Below, piece after piece: positions 63,038-64,000 of a DNA stretch of 64,000 bases; the first letter of the stretch is position 1, and each line of letters begins with the position of its first letter. Source of the stretch: Cervus elaphus. Lineage: Eukaryota; Chordata; Mammalia; Artiodactyla; Cervidae. Location of the stretch: positions 53,954,001 to 54,018,000 of the forward strand of contig NC_057847.1 of the NCBI RefSeq assembly GCF_910594005.1, given 5' to 3'. Position numbers and translations under genes: made by a program. The notes beneath the pieces were generated by a model. The model was not told where the DNA came from and made no database searches. It saw nothing but the letters and a program-made list of their open reading frames with translations.

Positions 63038-63195
63038 TTGCTGCTGCTGCTAAGTCGCTTTAGTCGTGTCCGACTCTGTGCGACCCCACAGATGGCAGCC
63101 CAGCAGGCTCCGCCGTCCCTGGGGTTCTCCAGGCAAGAACACTGGAGTGGGTTGCCATTTCCTTCTCCAAGGCATGAAAGTGAAAAGTGAAAGTG
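63038..63195 (-). mobile_element. Bov-A type SINE, short
   Basis: Reverse ruminant SINE that begins with GCT repeats ('ttgctgctgctgctaagtcg'), continues through 'gtgtccgactctgtgcgacc' and ends at 'tttccttctccaaggcatg' before a 'gaaagtgaaaagtgaaagtg' block. It lacks the tRNA-derived head, so it belongs to the Bov-A rather than the Bov-tA type. Confidence 0.88.
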
Positions 63196-64000
63196 AAGTC
63201 TTAAGTGTCCTTTAATAGAAATAGAATTTGCATGCACATATTTACTGCTCATTCTTTATCAGTGAGTAGGTGTACTGAGCTCTGTTTTGAGATTCAGCCC
63301 CCATTAACCCCGTGAGGCCCACTTCACGATGGGTACTGCCCTATGGGAATCCTGTCACTAAGTGAAGCATCAATCCATAATAGATCCACAGCCATGCCAA
63401 CACAGGGGCATCTCATTTCACTCCATTCTGTGAAGCTGTGGTTTGTACCAATCAAATGGTGCAATTGAGAACTGCAAAATTAGGTAGGTTCAATTTTGCG
63501 AGGAAAAAGATGAGCAGTAGAAAAAATCATCAATATAAAATATTACTACAGAGGCACAGTATGTAAACTAAGTTTCACGCAGAAAGAACCACAGGGCATC
63601 CTGAAATAGCTGTCAAGAGAAGGTTTGCGCTGGCTACTTGATTACCTGGTATCAAAAGGAAGTCATTGTCACAGATTCCTGGACATGATTGTGTTTATTT
63701 GTAATATTCAGAAACCGAACTGGCAGTTTGGTGTCTTTGTATTTTATTTGTGTTTGTTTTGAGAAAAGGAGTCAAATGAACTCAGCTTACAAATAACTAA
63801 GAGCCCATGGGCTATTTAAAACCTGCTATTAGGTGGTAAAGTAGAGATAAGTTGAACCCAACTGCTGTCACAAATATGGCTTTGACAGATAGGTGAGTCT
63901 GAGAGTGGACAAAATTAAAAGCATTTTTCATATGCTAATCTCCACCTGCACAAGAATAATTTTTTTTTTAAGGAGGAAACCTACTGGCAGAGTAAATTCA
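63196..64000. other. Intron 2 noncoding, right edge
   Basis: No gene, exon or clear repeat. Short T-run near 63961. Confidence 0.45.

Overview
This is ruminant (bovid-type) nuclear genomic DNA. The species signal comes from interspersed repeats: many Bov-tA/Bov-A SINEs, three CHR-2-type cetartiodactyl SINEs and two 5'-truncated BovB (RTE) LINE tails, with older MIR, L2 and MaLR-LTR relics beneath them. Nothing is prokaryotic or viral in layout: long AT-rich noncoding stretches, two CpG-rich islands and many microsatellites.

Only one protein-coding exon can be supported, but it is recognisable. Positions 21991-22063 encode the first 24 residues of ZEB2 (ZFHX1B/SIP1) and are followed by a consensus splice donor. 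The gene runs on the + strand. The window therefore holds upstream flank (1 to about 19.0 kb), a likely noncoding exon 1 ending at the donor at 19378, a 2.54-kb intron 1, exon 2 (about 21922-22063, containing the start codon), and about 42 kb of the very long intron 2 (22064-64000). The zinc-finger exons lie beyond the right edge.

Layout: 1-9.2 kb is intergenic and dense in repeats. From 9.2 to 41.6 kb I find no ruminant SINE or BovB insertion at all. This 32-kb gap contains the promoter region, both CpG islands, exons 1-2 and the first half of the intron 2 sequence, and it fits the known behaviour of tightly regulated developmental loci. From 41.6 to 64 kb lies the rest of the intron 2 sequence, with scattered SINEs, a second BovB tail, MIR/L2 relics, a 5S rRNA fragment with target-site duplications, and a peculiar CpG-rich tandem repeat near 48.2 kb.

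The exon encodes the basic RRKQ-type NuRD-recruitment motif, separated from the rest of the protein by the enormous intron. The 5' leader appears complex: if exons 1 and 2 join as proposed, a 35-codon upstream ORF crosses the junction and stops 13 nt before the ZEB2 start. Intron 1 is crowded with G- and C-homopolymers. In human the corresponding intron is controlled by an antisense RNA (ZEB2-AS1/NAT), so similar control is inferred here.

I did not find evidence for a wholly new biological system. The most interesting items are the insertion-free block, the junction-spanning uORF, the 48.2-kb tandem repeat, and two tail-only retrotransposition scars.
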